DNA of 64,000 bases from Endothia cerciana (lineage: Eukaryota; Ascomycota; Sordariomycetes; Diaporthales; Cryphonectriaceae), in NCBI GenBank assembly GCA_026119935.1, contig JALRMH010000002.1, positions 310,001-374,000 of the forward strand, given 5' to 3'. Each line of letters opens with the position of its first letter. The first letter of the stretch is position 1. The notes beneath the pieces are model-generated. The model was not told the origin of the DNA, did no database searches, and was given only the letters and a program-made list of their open reading frames with translations. Shown here in pieces: positions 45,258 to 56,347 of the stretch. A program made the translations under genes and the position numbers.

Positions 45258-46056
45258 GCAAGACTAAACACGGGGGAGGAGGTCTCATGTCTTTTCTCTC
45301 TTTCTTCTTTTGCTTTTGTGTCGGATGTTGTTGCTGTTTCTATAGATGGTTAGTTTTGCTTGAAACCTCTTCATTAGTCCTTTCAAATAGTATGTACTCC
45401 TGATGATAGGTATCGTGCTTGTCTGACCCAGAACAGGGGTCCTCATGCACATCATGTAGTGGCATTTGCTACGTTGAATACGAACACGCTGAGCATCATA
45501 CATAGTCTTCACTAAGAAAATGGCATAAAGGACTCTGCGAGGGCTTGGAAGCCAGCAGAGCCCACAATGACAGTATTTTTGTCCAAGTCTGCATGGTACA
45601 AAATATCATCGCCCTCGTGGGATGTAGACCTCTGCGACGATCAAGCCTACATGGTCCATGGTCCATGGGCAAAGTATTGATTCTGTGGGCTTAGAGAAGC
45701 TTCAAGTCTAGGCCTTTTATCAGCGTGATGCCTATCCTGGAAAAGGAACACCCCTGGTAGTTTAGGTAATCCAGCTGGCGTTGATAAGATAAGCTCGCTT
45801 CCTGCCGGCTTTCCTGCGCCACTGGAAAAGTACCTGACCGCATCCCAAGCTTCCAACTATCCTAACACACCCCCCCCCCCTCGACCATCAACGCCTGCAG
45901 ACCTCACCCCACCCAAGACAACCTCAACGACTTCGCTATCACTCCGCCGCCCACACAAATCAAGTCTCTCCCGTCCAACCGACGTCGACACGCGCCTCCC
46001 CACCGCAACGTCACCGACATCCACACCTTCCCTCGCAGGCGATCCCGACCGACAAC
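45258..46056. other. Intergenic region before SLT11
   Basis: No gene is seen. The right half is C-rich on the plus strand, as expected for a promoter and 5' leader. It includes a 10-base C run at 45868-45877. Confidence 0.5.
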
Positions 46057-47235
46057 ATGCCACCCCAGATAAAACAAGACCTGAACCGCTCTGGCTGGGA
46101 GTCCACCGACTTTCCCTCCGTATGCGAGTCCTGCCTGCCCGATAACCCCTACGTCAAGATGCTCAAGGAGGACTACGGCGCCGAGTGCAAGCTGTGCTCC
46201 CGCCCCTTTACCATCTTCAGCTGGTCCGCCGACCGCGCCCACGGCCGCAAGAAGCGCACGAGCATCTGCCTCACCTGCGCGCGCCTCAAGAACTGCTGCC
46301 AGTGCTGTATGCTGGACCTGTCCTTCGGCCTGCCCATTGTCGTGCGCGATGCCGCCCTGAAGATGGTCGCGCCCGGCCCGCAGAGCGAGATCAACCGGGA
46401 GTTCTTTGCGCAGAACAACGAGAAGGCTATTGAGGAAGGACGAGGGGGCGTCGAGGAGTACGAGAAGACAGACGAGAAGGCGAGGGAGCTGCTGCGGAAG
46501 TTGGCGCAGAGCAAGCCGTACTTCAGGAAGGGGAGGACGCTTGATGAGAAGGGGAATCCGGCGGGCGAGAGTTCCAGGAGCGCGACGGGGGGCGACGTCG
46601 CTGTCGGTGCAGGCCTGGGAGGAGCAGGCCCGATCAGGACCAGAGACTCGAGGGCGGCTGGCGCCATGGGTGCGAGGCCTGGTGGCGGAGGACGACCAGG
46701 TGGTCCGAGGAAAGGCGCGTTTCCTTCCGCGGCACAATTGCCTCCCGGGCCGAAGGACTGGCAACCACCGGCGGACCAAAACATCATGTCGCTGTTCGTC
46801 ACGGGTATTGAGGACGATCTGCCCGAGTACAAGATCCGCGACTTCTTCAAGGCTTTTGGCAAGATAAAATCACTGGTCTGCTCGCACATGTCGCATTGCG
46901 CCTTTATCAACTACGAGACAAGAGAGGCCGCCGAGAAGGCCTCTGAGGAATGCAAGGGGAGGGCGGTGATTGCTGGATGCCCGCTGCGCGTGCGATGGAG
47001 CCAGCCCAAGGCTGTGGGCACGATGAACCGGGAGGAGAGGTCAGAGATGCTGAGGGATGGTCGTTCGGCATTCCCGCAAGCTAGGAGACAACACGGCGGG
47101 CGGACGGCTATCGAGGGTGCAATTGCTGCTGGGGGAGGTGCTGACGGTTCTCAGCAGAATGAACTCGCGAGCTTGCCAGTGGCTGCTCCCCCAGGCGCTG
47201 CGGATGTCAACTACGCCAGTCTGTCAGGCAACTGA
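46057..47235 (+). CDS. SLT11: Pre-mRNA-splicing factor SLT11/ECM2 (RBM22 family)
   Basis: A single exon of 392 residues. The N-terminal zinc-binding region is intact: ESTDFPSVCESCLPDNPYVK, then ECKLCSRPFTIFSW, RTSICLTCARLKNCCQCCML and DLSFGLPIVVRD. A Gly/Arg/Pro-rich linker follows, then an RRM at about residues 245-320 (MSLFVTGIEDDLPEYKIRDF, then SHCAFINYETREAAEKA). The tail is Ala/Gly-rich and ends ADVNYASLSGN. Slt11/Ecm2 and Cwc2 contact U6 snRNA and the pre-mRNA in the active spliceosome. Length and order match filamentous fungal homologues. Unlike its neighbours the gene has no intron. Confidence 0.95.
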   Translation: MPPQIKQDLNRSGWESTDFPSVCESCLPDNPYVKMLKEDYGAECKLCSRPFTIFSWSADRAHGRKKRTSICLTCARLKNCCQCCMLDLSFGLPIVVRDAALKMVAPGPQSEINREFFAQNNEKAIEEGRGGVEEYEKTDEKARELLRKLAQSKPYFRKGRTLDEKGNPAGESSRSATGGDVAVGAGLGGAGPIRTRDSRAAGAMGARPGGGGRPGGPRKGAFPSAAQLPPGPKDWQPPADQNIMSLFVTGIEDDLPEYKIRDFFKAFGKIKSLVCSHMSHCAFINYETREAAEKASEECKGRAVIAGCPLRVRWSQPKAVGTMNREERSEMLRDGRSAFPQARRQHGGRTAIEGAIAAGGGADGSQQNELASLPVAAPPGAADVNYASLSGN

Positions 47236-47633
47236 GAGGGTGGTTTTCGAGGAGGCTTTCTAGAATCGGCGTTCAGGAGTTTAAAAGAGGCGGCGACAGA
47301 CCGATACCATACACAGAGAAAAGGTCCGGGGCATATCAATCAGGTTCGCATCTCGTTAAGTCTTTCAGGTGTTTAGCAGAGGGGTATCACAGTTCTGGAC
47401 AATTCTATCTAGCCTTCATAATCTTACATTCCAGCCCAGCACGCCTCGTCTCGTCTTTTGCCATACGTGACGCGTTATTGGTGACGGTGCACTTCCAGCT
47501 GCCCATGAAGACGTCGGAACTCTGCTCCAGGCCTTCGACACGAGGCGTCCTTAGTTGCAGCCAAATTCCGCCGGGGGGGTGGGGGGGTCGCCGTCAACGT
47601 GTTGTCGCATTCATGCGATGAATTTTCTAGCTC

Positions 47634-48080
47634 TCAGCTCGGGCAGCATCCGCTCCCGCTCGCAGCCTTCTTCATACCCGCTAGAGTGATCGTATCATTG
47701 TCGCCACGCTCGGTGTATTCATGTATCCTCAACTCTAGACCATTCATTATACGTCAGCACCGTTTCCTCATGATGAATGCCCTCCCCGGCACCTCCCCCT
47801 CCCCCCTCCTCCACAAACACCGTGACTGACGGGACCGTGACTCACTGTAGGTATCACCATCCCCCTGCTGCCTTCCCTGCACGACGTTCGTCCTCAGGGC
47901 CTCCGCAACGGCCTCCGCATGCTGTATCGCAGGGGTGACAGCCGGATCCGTTGGTTGTAGGCCCGCCTTTTCTCGGAACACGGTGCGAGCCTGCTGGCGC
48001 GCGGCGGAGAGCATGCGCTCATCACCCTGGAAGGCTATGCGGGTTGCGCGCAGGAGGTTGCGGTAGGCGGCGAGGGCCAT
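47634..48080 (-). CDS. MZM1: Mitochondrial zinc maintenance protein 1 (LYR-motif complex III assembly factor)
   Basis: Two exons, 48080-47846 and 47734-47634, join in phase (split Lys codon) across a 111-bp intron to give 111 residues. The start gives MALAAYRNLLRATRIAFQGD, where AYRNLLRA is the LYR-type motif. Exon 1 ends with QHAEAVAEALRTNVVQGRQQ and exon 2 continues KLRIHEYTERGDNDTI. This matches Mzm1/LYRM7, a matrix chaperone for the Rieske Fe-S protein before its insertion into complex III. The short second exon is only visible after splicing; the unspliced frame gives a wrong C-terminus. An upstream in-frame ATG (48242) would add 54 residues with no family support. Confidence 0.92.
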
Positions 48081-50221
48081 GGTGTCGCCGGAGGAAGAGG
48101 AGCAGCGGCGGATTCGGGGCTGTATCTGTGGGCCTGGAGGAGCTCTACAGGAGGTGTGAGGCACGTAGGCAGGAAGACAAGTCGTCCGGGAAGGTTGTAG
48201 GATCTGGGTCAAGGATGTAGGGTGTGGCGGCAGAGGGAACATGCAGGTAGTACGTCGGCTCGACGGGTGGAAAGATTCGAATACGCAGTCAAAAGCTTCT
48301 AGAACCTCGCTGGGCGATCATCTTCGATGCCGGGGTCTGGAACCATGCCCATTGGCGAGGCGGGCTGACTAAGAGCGCCGCCGTCCTCAGGCCTCGGGAC
48401 TTGAGGGTGACATGGGCGCCTCGATACTTCAGCCCCTCCTTCGAGTTCTTGACATAACTCACAACAGCGATGTCGATGGCCTTCCGACTGTTTCAAAGAT
48501 CTCTGGACCAATAATCATGGGCAAGGGCCCCGGATTCGAGCTTTGTGACTCGGCAGTATCGCCAGCTTTAAGGGACCACCACCGTTGACGAGAGGGGCCT
48601 CCTCCAGAGACATGCCATGCGGATCAGTATTCGCAGCTACGAAATGCCTACCCAAACAGCATCATCAAGGCTGAGATGAAGTGACGCTACCGACCGTGAT
48701 GGGGCCTAAGCTGCACTTCTGGACGGTCTGCCGCAGACGAGCCAGCAGCAGTGAGAGTCTCCGGAAGCAAGGAGACTTGCTCCACGATGTGACGGGATAT
48801 GAGAACAAGAATTGATTTTCTCTTCCGAGTACGTTCACCACACGGTGGGTGAACTCACTGCTATCGCGCACGCCTGCGAGGCTGGCACAACAGGTCAGAG
48901 GAATTCCCGTCGCAACACGATGAGGGATGACGAGACTCGAGGAAAACGCCTGAGATGGCTACTAAGGAAGGTCAAGTTCCTTATCAGCGCCACAGAGAAA
49001 AATCAGGTAGCCGCAGTGGCAGTGGCCTGCCTCGCGGTCAATGCGATGGGCGCCAAAGCGACAAAGGCGCTTGTTGGATGAAGATGTTCGAGGGTATCTG
49101 CATTATTGTCCACGTGGCATACACCTCGAGTCCTGTCACGTCTAGCTTTGAGCCTTTGAGCACCACGCATGTTTCTCGCCGTGGGTCCTCGTTGTGTGTT
49201 CTCGCCGTCTCGGGTTCCTTTGCGCGTCCCGTCCATCGACTCTCGGCATTTAGCCGTCGACAGCCTGCCATGGACTACGCGCGCACATGACGTCGAGAAC
49301 ATATCAAGTGCCCAGGATGAGTTGATTACAGTTGCACTCGAAGTCTTCGGAAATTCGGAAAGCTTCCATCGGCAGCTGGCGAACTGGTGCAGAATCCGGG
49401 CTAAGAATCGATCTGCCGCTTGTCTCGATGCTTGGCGATGCCAATTACGATCTTGTCTTTATCCAAATTGCCTATACACCAGATGATCCTTGCAATCCCA
49501 TATAATCATGCAATCATGAGCCTGCCGGCATTGTTCTGACACCCAATCATTGAGATTCAGCCCTTGCCCAAATGCTGTACTTCGGACGATGGGCGCCGAA
49601 GGCATTGATCATGCTGCTCGTCTCTCCCCTGCTGGTGACTACTATGTACGAGTCTTCAGATGTCCACCAGCCTCGTGCTCTTTGGGTGTCTGTCAAAGAG
49701 GGTTTCAGGAGAAGTCAAAGACTTTCTTGGATACCTGTGTATGGCTCCAATCCTTCTCGATGCTACACGTCTGCGCATTAGTTGCTCTGATGACGGCCTC
49801 TGTCCAGTCGGGAGGTGACCACGGATCATGATGCTTGTGTCTTGAGAGCAGGTACAAGGATGTGTGGTATCTGCGGCGCAGTATCAGCCGGCGTGTCCTC
49901 CATACAGCAGCATTCTCACTTAATTTAATCTACATGGGATGCCGACCCAGCCGTGGATTCTGTCTGCACATGTTCAGGGAAGACGGTTAGTAGACCAAGT
50001 AATGGACACTGATCAGTACTCCTCTCGGGCATGTATAAATCCTTTCTCCCCAATATTGCTGTGCTTGGCGTCCCTCTTTTCTAACCCCCCCAGGCTCTTT
50101 GATCTGTCAATTTGAAGATCTACCTCAGCCGCGTGATACAGTCGAGGAACGTCAGCGGTACTACCCAAACAGATCATCGCACCTTATACATACCATCTTC
50201 AGTCTCGTCAAGTGATTCAAG
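48081..50221. other. 2.1-kb stretch with no recognised gene
   Basis: Short ORFs occur on both strands, none with a domain. A minus-strand frame (48511-48299) reads CCELCQELEGGAEVSRRPCH and ends in an acidic tail. It could be a relic, but I cannot assign it. Confidence 0.45.
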
Positions 50222-51156
50222 ATGAGGCTAGACATCGTCGCCCCTATCCTCTCCGCGGCCTCCATGGCCGCTGCTCATGGCGCAGTCACCTCTTACGAGA
50301 TCGGTGGCACGTAAGAAGGGTCTTCCCGCACAACGGGCAAAACGCACGACTTACGATTTCACAGCACCTATCCCGGCTACACCGGCTACTCGCCATCATC
50401 CTCCCCGCCGACTATCGAGCGGCAATGGCCCAGCTACAATCCAATCCTGTCCGTCAGCGACCCAGCGATGACTTGTAATGGCGGCACATCCGCCCCCCTG
50501 AACGCCACCGTCTCCCCTGGCGAAAATGTTACCGCGATCTGGTCCCAGTGGACCCACCAGCAGGGCCCCGTCATGGTGTGGATGTATGACTGCGGTGGCT
50601 CCTTTTCATCCTGCGACGGCAAGTCGAAGAAGTGGTTCAAGATTGACCAGATGGGCATGACGGCGCCTCCTTTGACGGGCACGAGCTGGGGAACGGCCGT
50701 TGTCGCGGCGGTAAGATTCCTTTTCCCTCCACGGCCCGCTGCTCATGTTGAGTCTGTATCGAGTTGCTAATTTGGGATGCAAAACAGACACTCAAGTGGA
50801 CAAGCACCATCCCCACGAACCTGGCGCCGGGCAACTACCTCATCCGCCACGAGCTGCTGGCTATCCACCAGGCCAACACGCCGCAGTTCTACCCCGAGTG
50901 CGCGCAGCTTGTCATCACCGGCAGTGGAACAGCAACCGCGCCCGCGAGCTACCTGTACTCGATCCCAGCCTATGCTTCGGCGAGTGACCCAGGTATTGAT
51001 GTGAGTTCCTCCTTCAAGTAGTGCGTTGAGATAAATCTTGGCTGACTTTGTTCCTCTTTTCCCCCTTTTCTTTCGCTCCAGATCGATATCTACTCCAGCA
51101 CTGCCACAACATACACGATCCCCGCGGGCGACGTGTACTCCGGCTTCGAGTTCTAG
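50222..51156 (+). CDS. AA9 lytic polysaccharide monooxygenase
   Basis: Four exons, 50222-50310, 50365-50710, 50788-51000 and 51082-51156, all joined in phase, give 240 residues. An 18-residue signal peptide ends AAA, exposing His19 as the mature N-terminus (HGAVTSYEIGGT), which is the first ligand of the copper histidine brace. The second His is His94 in WTHQQGPVMVWMYDC. Other AA9 marks are LRHELLAIH-like RHELLAIHQA, the axial aromatic segment PQFYPECAQLVITGSG, and cysteines for the usual disulfides. There is no carbohydrate-binding module or GPI signal. The enzyme oxidatively cleaves cellulose or related glucans outside the cell. Standing alone beside a decayed membrane-protein gene, it belongs to an accessory stretch. 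Confidence 0.93.
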
Positions 51157-51329
51157 GCGGGCCACGGACAATTCTGCTGACGCAGTGGGTTAAACTCGTC
51201 GGGCTAGGATATCTGACGACATAAAGACAGAGCTGATGAGCCCCTGACTCATCGAGCGTGTGTTTTCGGTCTCTTACCAAAGAATGTCATGCGAAAATGG
51301 GGAATAGCAACTGTGCACCCTGGGGGCTT

Positions 51330-54300
51330 TCACTTCCATAGCCTTGCTCCATATGACAATCTACTTCTCTGATTCCCTGGTACCTTTGCTATTGGATTAC
51401 ATACCCAGGTACTGCACAGAAATTCTTGGTACAAATTACATGCACGAAACGTGACATGCTGTAATATTCGTCGAATGCCTAGTTTGATGTAATTACTATC
51501 ATAGTGATCATGAGGCTTTTGTAGCCTTGAAGGCGCGGAATTCACCCGGTGAAAACACCTATATGCCAAATTTCTTTCCTTTTCCCTGGCCCTCAATCGT
51601 CTGACCAGATTGCCCACCCGCGGTCTTTTGAGTGGTCTTTCGCCATCCCAGCCAGTAGATATAGTTTCCCGCAGGGAGAGACGATTGTTGGTCAGCGTCG
51701 CTTCCCTTACACTTGAGGAAATCCAGCAGGCTGCCGCCGGAAGCCAGCCAGAATGTTCGAGCCCGTAGCGGGTCCGCAGTTCCTTATGCTCTGCTGCTGG
51801 GCTGTGACGATCCCGTGCTGGAGAAGGATGGCATCTAATACCTCCGTGGTCTTTGCAAGATCGGTCGGCCAAGTACTCGATCGGAATGGCATATCGTGAC
51901 TGCATGAGCATGGAGGCAAAACTGTCGAAGAGGTTGATGCCCTGGCCCGTGTTGAAGAGGCCATCCAAGTATTCGTAAGGGCTTTCAGTGTTCACGTCGA
52001 CAGGATATGGCAAAGAAGTGTTGCGAGCAGTGTCCTCGAGGGCTCGGGTGGGTTCGCTGTCTAAATCAGTGCCCTGGAAACCCACTTCCACGTCCACAGC
52101 CTCAACCACATCGGCCAAGTCACAGCCCATCGCCGAGATTGTTATATTTTAGTCTTCTCCTGCGGAGTTAATGAATCCACCCCATATGAAAAGCCATGTT
52201 GTACATGGGCCGGTATTGACGGTGTGATATCCTGTTTGCAGCTCAAGATGTTCCCCCGCAATGGACGAGGTGGCCAATGCGGACATGAAAAAGCCCTTCT
52301 CAGGTGTGAAATCGCCGACTCATTTATCGACTACAGTATTGGTATCCATAGGTATGTCGCAGACACTCCTTTCGCAATATTCAATCGTGATATTGATAGC
52401 GTGAGGTTTGGAGACGCTCACAATGTCTTATCTACCGAAGGAGGCTGGACCTATCGTGTAGCTGAGAGTCAGGTTCGTTTGGATGCCCGAGGCCTTGTGA
52501 TTAGTGCATGACAATCTCGTGCGCAGTGCTGGTATAGTAGCCTGGATGTATGCACTCGTAAGGTTGTTTCCATCAGCCATGCTGTCACAGTGAAACGGTG
52601 GAATTACGGCTGATGGAAGTAGCTTGGAACAACGACACTGTGGAGATGTTGAAGAAGGGTGATACCAGGGTCGTTACCAACATGGACACGACTGCGGTAT
52701 TGCCAGCTTGGGCCGTGTTGAAAAGCACTTCAAGGCACCGCACCATTCAGTAGGTCGAGGGCCACAGAGGAACGGGAGCTAGACCTACGCTCCATGTTCA
52801 TGTATGGTGCAGGCGCACATAGTGCTGATGAAATGGAACCGAGAGTGAGAGACAATAGTGAGAATACCTGCGCAGGAAGGGTGTTCCAAAGTAGTGTCAT
52901 ATATCTATTGGAACCGGCATCGCTTAAGCCTTTGTGGATAGATAGACGATGTTTGAAGAGTTGATCGTAATGTGACGATGATCCCAATCAGTGCAAGACA
53001 GGCGCTTAGGCGTGTTGCAGGGTGCAGTGGCTATGCATGGATCGTTTTGGGTTTTCCTGAAGTTGACAAACCGCCGACGTTCAGCTGTCCGGAGAGATGT
53101 GGCTCAGCATGCAATGAGAGCTGGTGTGTGGGAACAGAGCCCTCCTCTTCAGACCTGGCGCTAGGCACCGTAAGATAGGAGAAACCTTGTAGGATCTTGT
53201 GCGTGTCTCTCTCGCTGAGATGTCCGCAATCCGTAAAGGCAGATGTTAGACTTGACTGATGCCTCAGAATTGAAGTTAATACCGTGAGTTGTGGAAGGAT
53301 CGAAGCTTATATCTCCCTTGGCTTGCCTCAATAAGGTGAATGTCCCGCACAGAATACCAGAGGCAATGAGCAGAGCAGTCACCAAATGAGATGCCAATGG
53401 CGAGACCAAGAGTCTGCTCTGAAGGCTAGTGACAGAGCCTTCGGTACTGCTCAGATGCCGTGTCCATGGGCATACTTGAAGCAATCTGCACAGCGTACTT
53501 TTGATAGTACTGAAGAAGCATGTTCTAGATCATGTGAGTATCGAAGATGGCCGTATCCGATGTATTGCTCGAGAAACCCTGGCCGTGGAGGATGTAAATC
53601 GCAAATTGGTTGGCCGGCCAGAAGCGTCAGATCGTTGATCGTGAAAGTCTCCTCAATACTGGTTTCTGCTGTTGATAGTGGATACGAGTCCAGATGTGCC
53701 TGCATATCTTCGCACGGATGGGCGTTGTCAAGAATGCGAGAGGTAGAATTCTTTGACAGAGAAACATTTGGCGTCTGCGTCCCGTTCTGGACCACGTTGA
53801 CTTGGACGATCTGGTACCCAGGCCTGCGTACCATCTGACGAGATTTAGTAAGCTCGATTTGACTGGGGGCGCCCCAAGCATCGCCCGCGCCCCCGTCGTT
53901 TGGCCAAGTCAGGTTGAGAGACCCAAGAAGGAAGACTACACGCTGGTCTTCGAGGCCCTGCGATGCATTGCATGAAGCTGAATAGAAAGTGCTCCAGTAG
54001 CATGACGGGTCGGAGTCAGGTATCGGCCAGAAAGATGTCGTAACATCATAGCTCACCTGACAGCCTGGTGAGTCGATGACGACCTCGATATAATTGCTTT
54101 CATAACCGTCAATGTCTTGATATCATTCATGGGACGGTGGTGCTACTGCAGGTTGGCAGTTGAGACTTGCAGAGAAGCCTTCCACCGTTGTGTTTAACTA
54201 CGACCCATCCGGCGCAACGGTGTCGATTCGTTACTATGCAAACGCAGCTGATGTCGCGTTAGGATAAGCCATGCAGTCTGTGAATAGCGCCAGCATCAAT

Positions 54301-54895
54301 GCGTGGGTCAATCCCAGCTGGGTAGCCATGACCCAGAGAGCAGCCTGATCAGAAGACAAAAGCCTGGTTCCCGAGAGTGACCGGGTGAGACTGGTTCATC
54401 ACCAGCATTAGAGTCAAATTTATTATCAAGCCGGTTGACAGTGAAATGAGCAGTTGCATCAATAGTTCGATGATCAATCCTGATTGCAACAAGCCAGTCG
54501 CGATATCTCAGCGCTTTCAAGATTGCCAATGGTGACCATGTCGGTAAGTAGTCCAAGAGAATCGTTCGACCAGCTTCAGCCGGGCCATCGGATAACCTCC
54601 ACCAGGGCGTTACCAGCTGGGCCTGAGATGCAACCCAGCCCCGAGCAGCAGAAATGGTTGTCAGAATGACGGTTGGCCCATAGGTCCAGAGGTAGTGGAT
54701 GTTGTTTGTGCTTGTGGCCAGTCCGAGGTTTCTGTTCGACACCAACAGAAGCGACTCAATACTCACGGCCAGGGAGATGAAAATGCGGATGAAGAGAATC
54801 AGGACTCGCTCAAGCAATGGTGAAGAGTAAAACGACGAACACGGAACGAAAGGCAATGAAACAACTGAGGAAAAAATTAATTCAACCTCAGACAC
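51330..54895 (-). pseudogene. Decayed large membrane-protein gene, DUF3433-like
   Basis: Fragments in different minus-strand frames follow the order of one large protein. 54895-54308: membrane helices, then YLWTYGPTVILTTISAARGW and TPWWRLSDGPAEAGRTILLD, typical of the PtsLvA/PxxxLS block of DUF3433. 54056-53451: an extracellular region with many N-x-S/T sites. 53484-53161: a membrane helix (LASHLVTALLIASGILCGTF). 52987-52730: a second copy of the helical block (YMTLLWNTLPAQVFSLLSLT). About 52000-51750: a C-terminal part (NLFDSFASMLMQSRYAIPIE) that shifts frame before LLQHGIVTAQQQS. Stops and frameshifts between the pieces exceed what introns could remove. The function of DUF3433 proteins is unknown to me. 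Confidence 0.6.
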
Positions 54896-55459
54896 GCATT
54901 TGTAGACAGTATGTGACTTTAATACCGTGATAGTGCGCCGAAGGGGGCGACGGCTGAAGCTGGCACTGGCTACAGGTGACTTTGCCCATGCATAGCAGTT
55001 GTCGTATCAAGAGGGCCAGGTTTCAGTTCAGCATAGGTGAGTGAAATGATGCAAAATATAATTTGTAAGGGGACCACAAACTGAATGTTGGATATTGCCA
55101 ATCGGATAGTAGATATTGGCGCTGGTTCTCTACATTAATTACTCTGTGCGGCCCTCGCGGAGGCCAGCCCCCACCCACCGGCCAAGATAGTCACTCAAGC
55201 ACGCAGAGCCAGCCAACGTGATACTCTCGCAGTTGTAAGGTAGGAGGATTGATGGAAACTGTTGAGGAACACCATTTGGGTGCGCTCAGGAGTAGGTTAG
55301 GACGAGTGTAGAGTATGTAGACAGATTCTAGAAACACACACCAAAACCGAGATAAATCGCATGGTCAAAGGAATAGCACAGCTTCAGTGCTTTAATAGTT
55401 CTTGCTCTTGCCACTGCTCTTGTCAATGCTTTATTCGACCAATTGGTTCTTCCTCCTGA
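54896..55459. other. Intergenic region
   Basis: No coding frame is seen. It lies upstream of the decayed DUF3433-like gene and downstream of the small three-exon gene. Confidence 0.5.
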
Positions 55460-56347
55460 TCATTGCCCCAGCGGACCTGTCGAGGCACGATCCGAGACGG
55501 CGTCAATGACAGTTATGAGGTGTTGTTGGTGCTGGTGGTGCTCTGCTGACCCCTGTCTCTGCGCGCCATGAGCGTCGCTCACAAACTCGGTGTAATAGTC
55601 TCTGGCGGGGAAGCCAAGGCAGGCGCTAGTGGATGGCTCGTCACCACGCTGGCGGTCAGCAACTCTGACAGCCCCGACGATCTGAGCGAGAAGTCCGTCG
55701 ACATTGGTCAGTGCAATACGGCCGCTGGAAACGAAGCGATCGAGACCCTACATAAAGCACGCAGAACCTGTCAGGGCTGAAACTGGACACAGTGTTGATG
55801 GAACTTGCTGGAGGAGGTAGCGGGCCCATCCACTGTGTCAAGTACAGAGTCGAGTACGAAGAATGGTCGTACTTACCAGCAGGGTGTCATCGATGCTACG
55901 ACGGTCCCTGTAGGCCTCTTTGTCGCAATCGTGAAGCATGTCGAAGGTGTCTCTGACCCAGCTGGGGTCCTAAGACCCTAGGGCGTACATCTCGTTGGCG
56001 GTCTGTTGGACCGTCAGAAGAGCTTGTCATTACTTCAGGGGGCTATATAAAAAGCTAAAGGCTGCCTGAAGCTGTGCCGGTAGGCCTCAGACTCCGAAGG
56101 CCCGACGGACAGAGACACCCTGCCTGACGAAACATCTGAAAGGGCCCAGGGGAGAGAAACGATCATCTGGGGGACCTACCATGAACTTTAGGGCCACGTC
56201 GAACTCGGTGTCGGTCATTTGCTGGAATAGAAGAGTCCGGTAGTCCTCCACCGTCATGGATACGTATCGCTCTCGGGAAGTGCGGTTGCAGAAGTCAAGG
56301 ACGAACGGCCGAACCGTGGGGAACAAGGAGGGTACGTTGTTGGCCAT
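55460..56347 (-). CDS. Small unrecognised protein gene, three exons
   Basis: Exon 1 56347-56180 starts in a good fungal context (ACCATGGCC) and reads MANNVPSLFPTVRPFVLDFC, NRTSRERYVSMTVEDYRTLL, up to ALKFM. Exon 2, best taken as 55969-55877, reads DPSWVRDTFDMLHDCDKEAY and RDRRSIDDTLL. Exon 3 55747-55460 reads GLDRFVSSGRIALTNVDGLL, AQIVGAVRVADRQRG, then a His/Gln-rich tail, and stops at TGA. All joins are GT-AG and phase 0, giving 182 residues. An earlier acceptor at 56003 would add TANEMYALGS but then meet a TAG, which hints that the longer exon is ancestral and the gene may be damaged. It looks soluble and mostly helical, with no signal peptide. The family is not recognised. Confidence 0.5.

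Noticed and set aside
45904..46779. 291-codon minus-strand ORF
   Set aside because: It is antisense to SLT11 with no domain.
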